Below, in pieces: positions 18,726 to 28,716 of a stretch of 64,000 nucleotides of DNA. Location: assembly GCF_033001325.1 (NCBI RefSeq), contig NZ_CP133111.1, positions 4,108,501 to 4,172,500 of the forward strand, read 5' to 3'. This stretch comes from Rhodopseudomonas sp. BAL398. Its GTDB lineage: Bacteria > Pseudomonadota > Alphaproteobacteria > Rhizobiales > Xanthobacteraceae. The position numbers and the translations under genes were made by a program. The notes under the pieces were generated by a model. The model did no database searches, was not told where the DNA came from, and saw only the letters and a program-made list of their open reading frames with translations. Positions within the stretch are counted from its first letter, which is position 1; each line of letters opens with the position of its first letter.

Positions 18726-20549
18726 TCAATACACCCGCGGTTTGGGCGGAATGTACTGCACGTCATTGGTCATCGTGTAGTCGTGCACCGGCCGGTAATC
18801 GAGCGTGGTGCCACCGTCGGCGCCGATCCAGGCCAGCGTGTGCTTCATCCAGTTGGCGTCGTCGCGCGCCGAGAAATCCTCGCGGGCGTGGGCGCCGCGG
18901 CTCTCGGTGCGGTTGGCGGCGGAATCCATCGTCGCCACCGCCTGCACGATCAGATTGTCGAATTCCAGCGTTTCGATCAGGTCGGAATTCCAGGTCAGCG
19001 AGCGGTCCGACACGGCGATATCGGTGATGCCGCTGTGGACCTTGTGAATCAGCTCCGAGCCTTCCTGCAGCACGTCGCCGGTGCGGAACACGGCGCAATT
19101 GCTCTGCATCACATGCTGCATGTTGTCGCGCAGCTTCGCGGTCGGGGTGCCGCCGGCGGCGTAGCGATAATGATCGAGCCGGGACAGCGACTTCTCGGCG
19201 GAATCCGCCGGCAGCTCCGGCTGCTTGCCGTTCGGCGTCAGCTTCTCGGCGCAGCGCAGCGCCGCGGCGCGGCCGAACACCACGAGATCGATCAGCGAAT
19301 TGGAGCCGAGCCGGTTGGCGCCGTGCACCGAGACGCAGGCGGCCTCGCCCAGCGCCATCAGCCCGGGCACCACCGCGTTGTCGTCGCCGTCCTTCTTGGT
19401 GACGACCTCGCCGTGGAAATTGGTCGGGATGCCGCCCATGTTGTAGTGCACCGTCGGCAGGATCGGGATCGGCTCGCGGGTGACGTCGACCCCGGCGAAG
19501 ATCCGCGCCGAATCCGAGATGCCCGGCAGCCGCTCATGCAGCACCGCCGGATCGAGATGATCGAGATGCAGGAAGATGTGGTCCTTCTTCTTGCCGACGC
19601 CGCGGCCTTCGCGCATTTCGATGGTCATGGCGCGCGACACCACGTCGCGCGAGGCCAGATCCTTCGCCGACGGCGCGTAGCGCTCCATGAAGCGCTCGCC
19701 TTCGGAATTGACCAGATAGCCGCCCTCGCCGCGGGCGCCCTCGGTGACCAGGCAGCCCGAGCCGTAAATGCCGGTCGGATGGAACTGGACGAACTCCATG
19801 TCCTGCAGCGGCAGCCCGGCGCGCAGCGCCATCGCGCCGCCGTCGCCGGTGCAGGTATGCGCCGAGGTGCAGGAGGCATAGGCGCGGCCATAGCCGCCGG
19901 TCGCCAGAATCGTGGTCTGCGCCCGGAACCGGTGCAGCGTGCCGTCATCCAGCTTCAAGGCGACGACGCCGCGGCAGACGCCCTGATCGTCCATGATCAG
20001 GTCGATGGCGAAAAACTCGATATAGAATTCGGCGGCGTGGCGCAGCGCCTGGCCATACATCGTATGCAGCATGGCGTGGCCGGTGCGGTCGGCGGCGGCG
20101 CAGGTGCGCTGCGCCTGGCCATTGCCGTAGTCCAGCGTCATGCCGCCGAACGGGCGCTGATAGATCTTGCCGTCCTCGGTGCGCGAGAACGGCACGCCCC
20201 AATGTTCGAGCTCGTAGACAGCCTCGGGCGCATTGCGCACCATATATTCGATCGAATCCTGATCGCCCAGCCAGTCCGACCCCTTCACGGTGTCGTACAT
20301 ATGCCAGCGCCAGTCATCCTTGTGCATATTGCCGAGCGACGCCGAGATGCCGCCCTGGGCCGCTACGGTATGGGAGCGGGTCGGGAACACCTTGGTGATG
20401 CAGGCGGTGCGCAGCCCCGCCTCGCTGCAACCGACCACCGCGCGCAACCCCGCGCCGCCTGCCCCCACCACGACCACGTCGTAGACGTGATCTTCGATCG
20501 GATAGGCATGGCCGTTGACGCCAGGCGCGCCGATGCCGTTCGCCACCAT
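18726..20549 (-). CDS. sdhA: Succinate dehydrogenase flavoprotein subunit
   Basis: SdhA (607 residues) oxidises succinate to fumarate. The FAD-binding [12 protein letters not shown] lies near residue 26, the covalent-FAD histidine is H60 in [10 protein letters not shown], and the catalytic region is [33 protein letters not shown] and a C-terminal ARSREDF-like segment ([11 protein letters not shown]) complete the family pattern. It starts 2 nt after the sdhD stop and is the third gene of sdhCDAB. Confidence 0.98.
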   Translation of the reverse strand: MVANGIGAPGVNGHAYPIEDHVYDVVVVGAGGAGLRAVVGCSEAGLRTACITKVFPTRSHTVAAQGGISASLGNMHKDDWRWHMYDTVKGSDWLGDQDSIEYMVRNAPEAVYELEHWGVPFSRTEDGKIYQRPFGGMTLDYGNGQAQRTCAAADRTGHAMLHTMYGQALRHAAEFYIEFFAIDLIMDDQGVCRGVVALKLDDGTLHRFRAQTTILATGGYGRAYASCTSAHTCTGDGGAMALRAGLPLQDMEFVQFHPTGIYGSGCLVTEGARGEGGYLVNSEGERFMERYAPSAKDLASRDVVSRAMTIEMREGRGVGKKKDHIFLHLDHLDPAVLHERLPGISDSARIFAGVDVTREPIPILPTVHYNMGGIPTNFHGEVVTKKDGDDNAVVPGLMALGEAACVSVHGANRLGSNSLIDLVVFGRAAALRCAEKLTPNGKQPELPADSAEKSLSRLDHYRYAAGGTPTAKLRDNMQHVMQSNCAVFRTGDVLQEGSELIHKVHSGITDIAVSDRSLTWNSDLIETLEFDNLIVQAVATMDSAANRTESRGAHAREDFSARDDANWMKHTLAWIGADGGTTLDYRPVHDYTMTNDVQYIPPKPRVY

Positions 20550-20551
20550 GC

Positions 20552-20971
20552 TTAGACTCCAGCTGAAAGTTTGAAGATCGCGAAGATCGCGGCCAGCGCC
20601 ACGGCGAGCGAGAAGAAATTATTGGCCATCACGCTGACCAATTTGAGCTTCTCGTTCTGGATATAGTCCTCGAGCACGACCTGCATGCCGATCTTCATGT
20701 GCACCGCGCTGGCGATGATGAACAGGATCATGGTCAGCGCGATCAGCGGCGAACCGAGAATCTGCGTGGCGCCGGCCTGGTTGCGGCCGAGCAGCATCAT
20801 GATCACCACGATCACCGGCAGGATCAGCAGCGTCATCCCCACGCCGGTAATGCGCTGGCGCCAGAAATCCGAGGTGCCGGACCCGGCCGGACCGAATTTG
20901 CGAACCTTGCCGAGCGGCGTGCGCATGGTCTTCTGCTTGGGCGTGCCGGCGTTGGCTTTCTCGGCGCTCAT
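20552..20971 (-). CDS. sdhD: Succinate dehydrogenase membrane anchor subunit
   Basis: A 139-residue anchor with three predicted membrane helices (about residues 45-65, 72-92 and 115-136) and the heme-ligand candidate His in [18 protein letters not shown]. It binds heme b and quinone with SdhC. The start MSAEKANAG overlaps the sdhC stop (ATGA), so the two are translationally coupled. Confidence 0.95.
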   Translation of the reverse strand: MSAEKANAGTPKQKTMRTPLGKVRKFGPAGSGTSDFWRQRITGVGMTLLILPVIVVIMMLLGRNQAGATQILGSPLIALTMILFIIASAVHMKIGMQVVLEDYIQNEKLKLVSVMANNFFSLAVALAAIFAIFKLSAGV

Positions 20972-21366
20972 CGTCCACCTCCCAGCGTATAGGCGACGAT
21001 CCACAGCAGAACAGTCAGCATCACGCCGCCGATCAGGGCGGCCCAGGTCAACCATTCGCGGTCCGCGGTCTTGAAGCCGTAGCCGAGATCCCAGATGAAA
21101 TGCCGCACACCGCTGAGCATGTGATGCATCAGCGCCCAAGTATAGCCGAACAATACCAGGCGGCCGATCCAGCTTCCGGTGAACGCCTGCACGGTCGAAT
21201 ATGGCCCCGGCCCCGCCGCCGCGGCGATCAACCACCAGGCCAGCAGCAGGGTACCGAAGTACAAAGCGATGCCGGTGATGCGGTGAACGATGGACAGCGC
21301 CATCGTCAGACTCCAGCGGTAGGCCTGCATGTGTGGCGAGAGCGGTCGTTCGATCCTGGCGTTCAT
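20968..21366 (-). CDS. sdhC: Succinate dehydrogenase cytochrome b556 subunit
   Basis: A 132-residue SdhC. The signature RPLSPHMQAYRW and SIVHRITGIAL at the N-terminus and the heme-ligand segment HHMLSGVRHFIWD are visible, with three membrane helices. It is the first gene of the sdhCDAB operon on the minus strand. Confidence 0.96.
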   Translation of the reverse strand: MNARIERPLSPHMQAYRWSLTMALSIVHRITGIALYFGTLLLAWWLIAAAAGPGPYSTVQAFTGSWIGRLVLFGYTWALMHHMLSGVRHFIWDLGYGFKTADREWLTWAALIGGVMLTVLLWIVAYTLGGGR

Positions 21367-21397
21367 CGGCTGCTTTGTCTGTTGGCGGCAAGCGGAT

Positions 21398-21416
21398 AGC
21401 CCCCAGACCGGGGGCT
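21398..21416 (-). promoter_or_regulatory. Hairpin in the sdh operon leader
   Basis: A perfect 7-bp stem AGCCCCC/GGGGGCT with a 5-nt loop lies 31 nt upstream of the sdhC start and would be in its 5' untranslated region. It could affect transcription or mRNA stability. The remaining 350 nt up to the divergent CDF gene show nothing I recognise. Confidence 0.35.
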
Positions 21417-21764
21417 CGCGAAGAAGGTGGGGTCTATTTACGGAGTGAGAACAATGAGCGCAACGTCGAAATCACAATCTCGGAACAGCCGTTCATAATT
21501 TCGGCACTTTGAGTCAAGGCCGGTTGTCGGACGAGCCGTCAAGCACGCCGAACGGCCGGCAGGTGAAGTTGGATTCAGCCCCGACCGCATGAACGGCCGG
21601 GTCACGGCTTCACTGCCGCGGCAAAATCCCACCCGCCCTCGCGGGCCCATCGAGCGAGCCGGATCGCGGCCCGTGGGCCGGCCGAACCGCAATAGTATTC
21701 ACTTTCAACTTGCGATTAATCGGGTTCGTCGCCGCACCGAAGCGGCTCTGAGGCGTTGAGAACG

Positions 21765-22739
21765 ATGAACCAGACCAATCACAGCCAGGACGCTCACGGC
21801 GACCACGACCATTCCGGCCATGAACACGGGCATGCACACGGGCCGGGCGGGCATGTTCACGCGCCCGCGGATTTCGGGCGCGCCTTCGCGATCGGCATCG
21901 TGCTCAACACCGGCTTCGTGCTCGCCGAGGCGTTTTACGGTTACGCCAGCAACTCGATGGCGCTGATTGCCGACGCCGGCCACAATCTGTCGGATGTGCT
22001 GGGACTGCTGGTGGCATGGTCGGCCGCGGTGCTGTCGAAACGCCCGCCTTCGGCGCGCTACACTTACGGCCTGCGCGGCTCGTCGATCCTGGCGGCGCTG
22101 TTCAACGCAGTGTTTCTGCTGGTGGCGGTCGGCGCGATCGGCTGGGAGGCGATTCTGCGGCTGCTGACGCCGGAGCCGGTGGCCGGCACCACGGTCATCG
22201 CGGTGGCCAGCATCGGCATTGTGATCAACGGCGTCACCGCCTGGCTGTTCATGTCCGGGCAGAAGGGCGACCTCAATATCCGCGGCGCCTATCTGCACAT
22301 GGTGGCCGATACGGCGGTGTCGGCCGGCGTGGTGGTCGCAGGCCTGGTGATTCTGTTCACCGGCTGGATCTGGCTCGACGCCGCGACCAGCCTGGCGATC
22401 GCGGTGATCATCATCTGGGGCACCTGGGGCCTGCTGCGCGACAGCATGGCGATGTCGCTCGGCGCGGTGCCGCGCGAGATCGACCCGGCGCGCGTGCGCG
22501 ACTACCTCGAACGCCGTCCCGGCGTGACGCAGCTGCACGATCTTCATATCTGGCCGATGAGCACCACCGAGGTCGCGTTGACCTGCCACCTGGTGATCCC
22601 CTCGGGCGCGCCCGGCGACGACTATCTGATGGAGATAGCCCATCACCTGCGCGATGAATTCGGTATCGCTCACGCCACCTTCCAGGTCGAGACCGACCCG
22701 GGCTCGCTTTGCGCGCTGGCGCCCGACCATGTGGTGTAG
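21765..22739 (+). CDS. Cation diffusion facilitator (CzcD/ZitB-type) metal exporter
   Basis: A 324-residue CDF transporter exporting Zn(II), Co(II) or Cd(II) in exchange for protons. The N-terminus is strikingly His-rich (HGDHDHSGHEHGHAHG). Six membrane helices follow; metal-site residues are the HxxxD pairs in DAGHNLSDVLG (helix 2) and HMVADTAVS (helix 5), the pattern of Zn-type CDFs. A cytoplasmic ferredoxin-like domain ends the protein (LHDLHIWPMSTTEVAL). The start is taken at ATG 21765 rather than the in-frame TTG at 21756. Confidence 0.93.
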   Translation: MNQTNHSQDAHGDHDHSGHEHGHAHGPGGHVHAPADFGRAFAIGIVLNTGFVLAEAFYGYASNSMALIADAGHNLSDVLGLLVAWSAAVLSKRPPSARYTYGLRGSSILAALFNAVFLLVAVGAIGWEAILRLLTPEPVAGTTVIAVASIGIVINGVTAWLFMSGQKGDLNIRGAYLHMVADTAVSAGVVVAGLVILFTGWIWLDAATSLAIAVIIIWGTWGLLRDSMAMSLGAVPREIDPARVRDYLERRPGVTQLHDLHIWPMSTTEVALTCHLVIPSGAPGDDYLMEIAHHLRDEFGIAHATFQVETDPGSLCALAPDHVV

Positions 22740-22748
22740 CGCCACTAT

Positions 22749-22834
22749 CCGTCATTGCGAGGAGCGCAGCGACGAAGCAATCCAGGGCGCCGTGCACTGA
22801 ACCCTGGATTGCTTCGCTGCGCTCGCAATGACGG
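22749..22834. repeat. Palindromic repeat, family R1 (GTCATTGCGAG), short copy
   Basis: Nearly perfect inverted arms, CCGTCATTGCGAGGAGCGCA...CAATCCAGGG and CCCTGGATTG...GCTCGCAATGACGG, of about 33 bp each enclose a 14-nt loop. It fills the gap between convergent genes and could act as a bidirectional transcription barrier. Longer relatives lie at 28566, 36733 and 46669. Confidence 0.9.
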
Positions 22835-22840
22835 GCTTTG

Positions 22841-24364
22841 TTACTTGTAGATATCCGAATAGGCGTCGCGCAGCACGTTCTTCTGCACCTTGCCCATGGT
22901 GTTGCGCGGCAGTTCCTCGACGAACACCACCTTTTTCGGCATCTTGAATTTGGCGATCTGGCCGTCGAGCGCGCTCAGCACGCTGGCTTCATCGACGCTG
23001 GCGTCGTTGGCGCGCACCACCACGGCGGTCACGCCCTCGCCGAAATCGGCATGCGGCACGCCGATCACCGCGCATTCGACCACGCCCGGCATGGCGTCGA
23101 TCTCGCCCTCGATTTCCTTCGGATAGACGTTGAAGCCGCCGCTGATCACCAGGTCCTTGCCGCGGCCGAGGATGTACAGATAGCCGTTGCGGTCGATCTT
23201 GCCGAGATCGCCGGTGATGAAGAAGCCGTCGTCGCGGAATTCCGCTTTGGTCTTGTCCGGCATCCGCCAATAGCCCTTGAAGACATTGGGGCCCTTCACC
23301 TCGATCATGCCGATCTCGTCACGGGCCAGCTCCGTGCCGGTCTCCGGATCGACGACCCGCACGCTGACGCCGGGCAGCGGAAAGCCGACCGCGCCGGGCA
23401 CGCGATCGCCGTCATAGGGGTTCGATGTGTTCATATTGGTCTCGGTCATGCCGTAGCGCTCCAGCACGGCATGGCCGGTGCGCGCCGACCATTCGCGATG
23501 GGTCTCGGCCAGCAGCGGCGCCGAGCCGGATACGAACAGCCGCATGTGGCTGGCCGCCTCGCGGGTCAGCGCCTTGCTCTGCAGCAGCCGGGTATAGGTG
23601 GTCGGCACGCCCATCAGCACCGTGGCGCGGGGCATCAAGCTGATCACCCGTTCGGGGTCGAACTTGTTGAGAAAGATCATCGAGGCGCGCGCGAACAGCG
23701 TGACGTTGCTGGCCACGAACAGGCCGTGGGTGTGATAGATCGGCAAAACGTGGATCAGCACGTCGGTGTCGGTGAAGCGCCAATAATCGACCAGGCTCAG
23801 CGAATTCGACGCCAGATTGTCGTGGGTCAGCATCGCGCCCTTGGAACGGCCGGTGGTGCCGGAGGTGTAGAGAATCGCCGCCAGATCGGAGCGCTCGCGC
23901 GGCACGGTGGCAAACGCGGCCGGCGCGGTGGCGGCTGCGTCGGTCAGCGAGCCTTGGCCGTCGGCGCCCAGCGTCTCGACCCGCGCGCCGACCTTGGCGG
24001 CGATCGCCCCGACACCTTCGGCCTTCGACGGATCGCACACGACCAGCGACGGCTCGGCATCGGTGATGAAATAGTCCAGCTCGCGCAGCGTATAGGCGGT
24101 GTTGAGCGGCAGAAACACCGCGCCGGCGCGGACCACGGCGAGATACAGCACCAGCGCCTCGACCGATTTCTCGGTTTGCGCTGCAACACGATCGCCGATC
24201 CGGACGCCGCGGTCCACCAGCACGTTGGCCACCCGCCCCGCCCGCGCGATCAGCTCGCCATAGGAGATCCGGGTGCCGTCCGCGGTCTCGATCGCCAGCC
24301 GCCCGGAATCGTCGAGCTGATCGAACAGGCGCGAAAACAGATTGGCGTTGGTGGCGGCGTTCAT
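22841..24364 (-). CDS. matB: Malonyl-CoA synthetase
   Basis: A 507-residue acyl-CoA synthetase very like the structurally known R. palustris MatB, which makes malonyl-CoA from malonate, ATP and CoA. Visible motifs: the P-loop YTSGTTGRSKGAML, LPIYHTHGLFVA, the substrate-binding block ERYGMTETNMNTSNPYDG, GRGKDLVISGGFNVYPKEIE and the catalytic C-terminal lysine region PRNTMGKVQKNVL. Unlike rhizobial matABC, no decarboxylase (matA) or carrier (matC) lies next to it. The Met used matches the family start within a few residues. Confidence 0.95.
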   Translation of the reverse strand: MNAATNANLFSRLFDQLDDSGRLAIETADGTRISYGELIARAGRVANVLVDRGVRIGDRVAAQTEKSVEALVLYLAVVRAGAVFLPLNTAYTLRELDYFITDAEPSLVVCDPSKAEGVGAIAAKVGARVETLGADGQGSLTDAAATAPAAFATVPRERSDLAAILYTSGTTGRSKGAMLTHDNLASNSLSLVDYWRFTDTDVLIHVLPIYHTHGLFVASNVTLFARASMIFLNKFDPERVISLMPRATVLMGVPTTYTRLLQSKALTREAASHMRLFVSGSAPLLAETHREWSARTGHAVLERYGMTETNMNTSNPYDGDRVPGAVGFPLPGVSVRVVDPETGTELARDEIGMIEVKGPNVFKGYWRMPDKTKAEFRDDGFFITGDLGKIDRNGYLYILGRGKDLVISGGFNVYPKEIEGEIDAMPGVVECAVIGVPHADFGEGVTAVVVRANDASVDEASVLSALDGQIAKFKMPKKVVFVEELPRNTMGKVQKNVLRDAYSDIYK

Positions 24365-24490
24365 GGCGGCGTTCCCGATGGCGTTCTGTGACGCGTTGCT
24401 GCAACATTCCGGTACCGGCGAGCGATCCGCCGACCGACCCGGTCAGGCAATAGCAAAAACGCCCTTCACAAAGCAACGGAGACAGTTGGC

Positions 24491-25240
24491 ATGACAAAAA
24501 GCGGGAAACGCGTGGCCTGGGTGACCGGCGGCGGCAGCGGCATCGGCGAGGCCGGCGCCGAGGCCTTGGCGGCCGATGGCTGGACCGTGGTGGTCTCGGG
24601 CCGCAGGCGCGACGCGCTCGACGCGGTGGTGGCGAAGATCGCCGCCAAGGGCGGCGCCGCCGAGGCGATCGTGCTCGACGTCAGCAAGGCCGACGACGTC
24701 ACCCGGGCCGCCGAGCAGATTGTCGCCAGCCATGGCCGCATCGACCTGCTGGTCAACAGCGCCGGCATCAACGTGCCGAAGCGCTCATGGGCCGATATGG
24801 AGTTGGAAGGCTGGGACAGGTTGGTCGATATCAATCTCAACGGCGTGCTGTATTGCATGCGCGCGGTGCTGCCAGCAATGCGCGCACAGAAGGACGGCTG
24901 CATCATCAATGTGTCGTCCTGGGCCGGTCGCCATGTCTCGAAGATGCCGGGGCCGGCCTATACGACGACCAAACATGCGGTGCTGGCGCTGACCCATTCG
25001 TTCAACATGGATGAATGCGTCAACGGACTACGCGCCTGCTGCCTGTCGCCTGCGGAAGTCGCGACGCCGATCCTCAAGCTGCGGCCGGTGGTGCCGACCG
25101 CCGAGCAGCAGGCGCGGATGTTGCAGCCGGAGGATCTCGGCCGCACCATCGCCTTCGTGGCCAGCATGCCGCCGCATGTCTGCGTCAACGAAATCCTGAT
25201 CAGCCCGACCTGGAACCGGAGTTTCGTCGGCGGGCTCTGA
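24491..25240 (+). CDS. Short-chain dehydrogenase/reductase (SDR)
   Basis: A 249-residue classical SDR: TGGGSGIG (about 12-19), NSAGIN near 90, Ser in VSSWAGRH and Y-TTT-K catalytic pair near 156-160. VVVSGRRRD after beta-2 carries Arg residues typical of NADP(H) preference. It is divergent from matB. The substrate is unknown. A 346-nt stretch after it, up to the fasciclin gene, holds nothing recognisable. Confidence 0.88.
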   Translation: MTKSGKRVAWVTGGGSGIGEAGAEALAADGWTVVVSGRRRDALDAVVAKIAAKGGAAEAIVLDVSKADDVTRAAEQIVASHGRIDLLVNSAGINVPKRSWADMELEGWDRLVDINLNGVLYCMRAVLPAMRAQKDGCIINVSSWAGRHVSKMPGPAYTTTKHAVLALTHSFNMDECVNGLRACCLSPAEVATPILKLRPVVPTAEQQARMLQPEDLGRTIAFVASMPPHVCVNEILISPTWNRSFVGGL

Positions 25241-25586
25241 TGACGCTCCCGATGCAATCCTGATCGGCGGCGCCGGCGATCACGGCACTGACCACGCGCG
25301 TCACGTCCGCTATCCGGGCGTGATGCGCCACGACCACGTAGTAACCCGAGGTGGACAATTTGGAGCATCGCCACAGCGTGATCTGCATTGCAGATAACGC
25401 GCGCGAACGGGCGGCTCACCGATTAGTTTCAGCCTGCGACAAGATGATCATCGTGAAACCGACGCCGATCGCTCGCGTAGCTTGAACAACAACGATGCAA
25501 TGCACCATCCATTCATGTCGCCGTTGTTGACCTTCAACGCGTCCGCGGAGCCTCCGCCGGCGTTCAATCCAATTGGGAGACGTTTC

Positions 25587-26168
25587 ATGTCCAAGCAAAT
25601 TGCCCTTCTGTCCGCCGTTGCTTTCAGCGTCCTCGCCATCAGCGTCAACGGCATCGCGCCGGCCAGCGCCAAGGACAAAATGGCGAAAAGCGAGATGAGC
25701 GGCGAAAAGACCGTGATGGTCGGCGGCGCCGCCATGTTCCCGTCGAAGAACATCATCGAAAACGCCGTCAACTCCAAGGACCACACCACGCTGGTCTCGG
25801 CCGTGAAGGCCGCCGGCCTGGTCGATACGTTGGAAGGGGACGGCCCGTTCACCGTATTCGCGCCGACCAATGCGGCGTTCAACAAGCTGCCGGCCGGCAC
25901 CGTCGCCAATCTGGTGAAGCCGGAAAACAAGGCCACGCTGACCAAGATCCTCACCTATCATGTCGTTCCCGGCAAGCTCGAGGCCGCTGATCTGACCGAC
26001 GGCAAGAAGCTGACCACCGTCCAAGGCGAAACCCTGACGGTGAAGCATTCCGGCAAGAAGGTGATGCTGATCGACGCCAAGGGCGGCTCCTCGACCGTTA
26101 CGATCCCCAACGTCAACCAGTCCAACGGCGTGATCCACGTCGTCGACACCGTTTTGATGCCGTCCTAA
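25587..26168 (+). CDS. Secreted fasciclin (FAS1) domain protein
   Basis: A 193-residue exported protein: signal peptide ending near PASAKD (about residue 28), a short charged linker with KMAKSEMSGEK, then one FAS1 domain (about 50-192). FAS1 hallmarks are FTVFAPTNAAFNKLP (H1 box), LTYHVVPGK and the C-terminal NGVIHVVDTVLMP (H2 box). FAS1 proteins mediate adhesion; in rhizobia related proteins affect symbiosis. The start is set by GGGAG 7 nt upstream. It is monocistronic, with a terminator. Confidence 0.93.
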   Translation: MSKQIALLSAVAFSVLAISVNGIAPASAKDKMAKSEMSGEKTVMVGGAAMFPSKNIIENAVNSKDHTTLVSAVKAAGLVDTLEGDGPFTVFAPTNAAFNKLPAGTVANLVKPENKATLTKILTYHVVPGKLEAADLTDGKKLTTVQGETLTVKHSGKKVMLIDAKGGSSTVTIPNVNQSNGVIHVVDTVLMPS

Positions 26169-26235
26169 CGGTTCACGATACGCGCCCTGGACTTCTCCCC
26201 ACAGGATGCGCGCGCGTCCCGCCCGGGATGCACGG

Positions 26236-26267
26236 AAGCGAGCCGGGGCGACCCGGCTCGCTTTTTT
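26236..26267 (+). terminator. Rho-independent terminator of the fasciclin gene
   Basis: A perfect 12-bp stem AAGCGAGCCGGG/CCCGGCTCGCTT with a GCGA (GNRA) tetraloop runs into TTTTG. This is a strong intrinsic terminator. Confidence 0.94.
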
Positions 26268-26373
26268 GTGATCGAGAACAGCCGCGATCGGCCCGCCAAT
26301 CGCGACGCCGCTGTAACGATTGAGGGGTTTTGCCCGTACAAGCGGATAACCCACTATCGGGGATGGAGCAGCG

Positions 26374-27003
26374 ATGTCGAGCACCACGATCAGCGACAAC
26401 CACGCCAATGAGACCGTGACCAAGGTCATCCAGCCGGCCTGGGTTCGGATCCTGCATTGGATCAACGCGCTGGCGATGATCATGATGATCATGTCGGGCT
26501 GGCAGATCTATAACGCCTCGCCGCTGTTCGATTTCCAGTTCTCGCGCGCGATCACGCTGGGCGGCTGGCTCGGCGGCGGGCTGTTGTGGCACTTCGCCGC
26601 GATGTGGCTGTTGATGGTCAACGGCCTGATCTATCTCGCGCTCGGCCTGATCACCGGACGCTTTCGCCGCAAGCTGCTGCCGATCACGCCATCGGGCGTG
26701 CTGACCGACACCAGGCTGGCGCTGACCGGCAGGCTGTCGCACGCCGATCTGAGCAAATACAACTATGTGCAGAAGCTGCTCTATGCCGGAATCATCGCCG
26801 TCGGCATCCTTGTCGTGCTGTCCGGATTGTCGATCTGGAAGCCGGTGCAGTTTCAGTGGCTGACCGCTGTGTTCGGCGGCTATGACGCCGCGCGCTATGT
26901 GCACTTCGCCGCGATGGCGTCGATCGTGGCGTTTCTGGTCATCCATGTGATCCTGGCGCTGCTGGTGCCGAAAAGCCTGCGCGCCATGATCATCGGCCGC
27001 TGA
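26374..27003 (+). CDS. Cytochrome b561-family membrane subunit
   Basis: A 209-residue di-heme cytochrome b (thiosulfate-reductase/YedZ-like membrane anchor) with four predicted membrane helices. Heme-ligand candidates are the His in RILHWINAL, LLWHFAAMW, RYVHFAAM and VIHVILALL. It would link the quinone pool to the periplasmic molybdenum enzyme encoded 14 nt downstream; the two genes almost certainly form an operon. GGAG upstream supports the start. Confidence 0.88.
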   Translation: MSSTTISDNHANETVTKVIQPAWVRILHWINALAMIMMIMSGWQIYNASPLFDFQFSRAITLGGWLGGGLLWHFAAMWLLMVNGLIYLALGLITGRFRRKLLPITPSGVLTDTRLALTGRLSHADLSKYNYVQKLLYAGIIAVGILVVLSGLSIWKPVQFQWLTAVFGGYDAARYVHFAAMASIVAFLVIHVILALLVPKSLRAMIIGR

Positions 27004-27017
27004 GGGAGGATATCGAC

Positions 27018-27797
27018 ATGCTGCGTATCAAGAAATTGCTGATCCCCGGCGTCGACACCAAGCTGCTGGTGCGGGACGCCACGGCCCTGATGCCCGAATT
27101 GTCGCGTCGGCGCTTCATCGCCGGCGGCGCCAGCCTCGGCGCGCTGACGCTGCTGACCGGCTGCGACGTGGTCGACGGCGACGGCGCCGAACATCTGCTG
27201 GCGAAGGTCTCAAAATTCAACGATTCGGTGCAGGCGGCGATCTTCAATCCGAACACGCTGGCGCCGACCTATTCGGAAAAAGATATCACCCGGCCGTTCC
27301 CGTTCAACGCCTATTACAGCCTGGACGAAGCGCCAACGATCGACGGCAAGGACTGGAAGCTGGAAGTCTCCGGGCTGGTCGACAACAAGAAATCCTGGAC
27401 CCTGGACGAACTTTACAAACTACCCGAGGTCAAACAGATCACCCGCCACATTTGCGTCGAGGGCTGGAGCGCGATCGGCTCGTGGTCCGGCACGCCGTTG
27501 CGGGATTTCCTCAAGCTGGTCGGCGCCGACACATCGGCGAAATATGTCTGGTTTCGCTGCGCCGAGGGTTACACCAGCCCGCTCGACATGCCGACCGCCC
27601 TGCATCCGCAGACCCAGATGACCTTCAAATTCGACGACAAGATCCTGTCGCGCGCCTATGGCTACCCGATGAAGATCCGGGTCCCCACCAAGCTTGGGTT
27701 CAAAAATCCCAAATATGTGGTGTCGATGGAGGTCACCAACGATTACAAGGGCGGCTATTGGGAAGACCAGGGCTACAATTCGTTCAGCGGCAGCTGA
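27018..27797 (+). CDS. Periplasmic sulfite-oxidase-type molybdopterin oxidoreductase
   Basis: A 259-residue enzyme with the sulfite oxidase Moco fold. The Mo-ligating cysteine is C146 in RHICVEGWSAIGSW, and FRCAEGYTSPLDM follows. The N-terminus carries a Tat motif (SRRRF, about 29-33) and then LLTGC, where C49 fits a lipobox, so it may be a Tat-exported lipoprotein. No C-terminal dimerisation domain is present, as in YedY/MsrP. With the adjacent cytochrome b it resembles a MsrPQ-like pair, but the membrane partner is b561-type; the substrate is unknown. GGGAGGA precedes the ATG. Confidence 0.87.
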   Translation: MLRIKKLLIPGVDTKLLVRDATALMPELSRRRFIAGGASLGALTLLTGCDVVDGDGAEHLLAKVSKFNDSVQAAIFNPNTLAPTYSEKDITRPFPFNAYYSLDEAPTIDGKDWKLEVSGLVDNKKSWTLDELYKLPEVKQITRHICVEGWSAIGSWSGTPLRDFLKLVGADTSAKYVWFRCAEGYTSPLDMPTALHPQTQMTFKFDDKILSRAYGYPMKIRVPTKLGFKNPKYVVSMEVTNDYKGGYWEDQGYNSFSGS

Positions 27798-27964
27798 GGC
27801 GGTAAGGCCGAGCGGGCACCGCGCAGCGACGTCCATTGTTCGCCGATTTGTTCCGGCCTTTTTGTGGTGGCAGCTAGCGGCTAAACGCCCGCTGCGGCCA
27901 TTAAACGGTCATGCTAGAACGGTTTCGTGATTTTGACCGATCAAAGCATTTTGGAGATTGCCTC

Positions 27965-28477
27965 ATGATTTTGCGTGCCTTGCTGACCGCGGCCGCGCTG
28001 CTCGCCATCCCGCTCACCGCCGCGTCGGCGCAAGCGGCCAAAGCCACGCTGAAAAATACCAGCGGCGCCGACATCGGCCAGGCCACGCTCTCGCAAGACG
28101 GCAATGGCGTCACCATCAAGCTGGCCCTCAAGGGCTTGCCGCCGGGCGAACACGCCTTCCACGTCCATACGATTGGCAAATGCGAACCGCCATTCACCAG
28201 CGCCGGCGGGCACTTCAATCCGACTGGCAAGAAACACGGCAGGCGGGCGCTGGACGGCGCTCATGCCGGTGACATGCCGAACCTGACGGTGCCGGAATCC
28301 GGCGAGTTGAAGACCGAGGTGGTCAACAACGCCATTACGCTGGAAAAGGACAAGCCGAATTCGGTGTTCAAACCCGACGGCACCGCGCTGGTGATCCATG
28401 CCGGCGCCGATGACTATATTAGCGACCCCGCCGGTAATGCCGGGGGCCGCATCGCCTGCGGGGTGATCGAAGAATAG
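27965..28477 (+). CDS. sodC: Periplasmic Cu/Zn superoxide dismutase
   Basis: A 170-residue SodC that dismutates superoxide in the periplasm. A signal peptide (about 1-22, ending ASAQA) is followed by the copper/zinc ligands in [23 protein letters not shown] and [10 protein letters not shown]. The disulfide cysteines are in GKCEPP and RIACGV. GGAG lies just upstream of ATG 27965. It follows the molybdenum enzyme by 167 nt and may be separately transcribed. Confidence 0.94.
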   Translation: MILRALLTAAALLAIPLTAASAQAAKATLKNTSGADIGQATLSQDGNGVTIKLALKGLPPGEHAFHVHTIGKCEPPFTSAGGHFNPTGKKHGRRALDGAHAGDMPNLTVPESGELKTEVVNNAITLEKDKPNSVFKPDGTALVIHAGADDYISDPAGNAGGRIACGVIEE

Positions 28478-28496
28478 CCATTGGATTCGATGGTGG

Positions 28497-28716
28497 ACCT
28501 CATCCTTTGAAGGCGGTTTCTCAGAAGCTGATTGGAAGAGAAGCCAGCAAAATCGAGCTTGATTTCGTCATTGCAAGCCGAGGACGGCGCATCGCGCCGT
28601 CCGACAGCGAAGCAATCCAGGGACGCCAAGCAAGGACTGGATTGCTTCGTCGCAACAGCTCCTCGCAATGACGGCCTTCAAGGCCTCGGTTTGTTGATCG
28701 CTTTTCGGCCAGGCTG
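28497..28716. repeat. Extended palindromic repeat, family R1
   Basis: The core at 28566-28673 has inverted GTCATTGC.../...GCAATGAC ends, an inner GACGGCGCATCGCGCCGTC hairpin and paired GAAGCAATCCAG/CTGGATTGCTTC arms. It is flanked by sequence shared with the copies at 36.7 and 46.7 kb (CTTCAAGGCC, TTGATCGCTTTT, GTCAGGATGA), giving a unit of about 200 bp. It fills the gap between convergent sodC and the MFS gene. Confidence 0.87.

Noticed and set aside
18693-20555. Long plus-strand ORF of 620 codons
   Set aside because: It is antisense to sdhA. Its product is rich in Arg, His, Gly and Ala, the pattern expected when the opposite strand of a high-GC gene is read.
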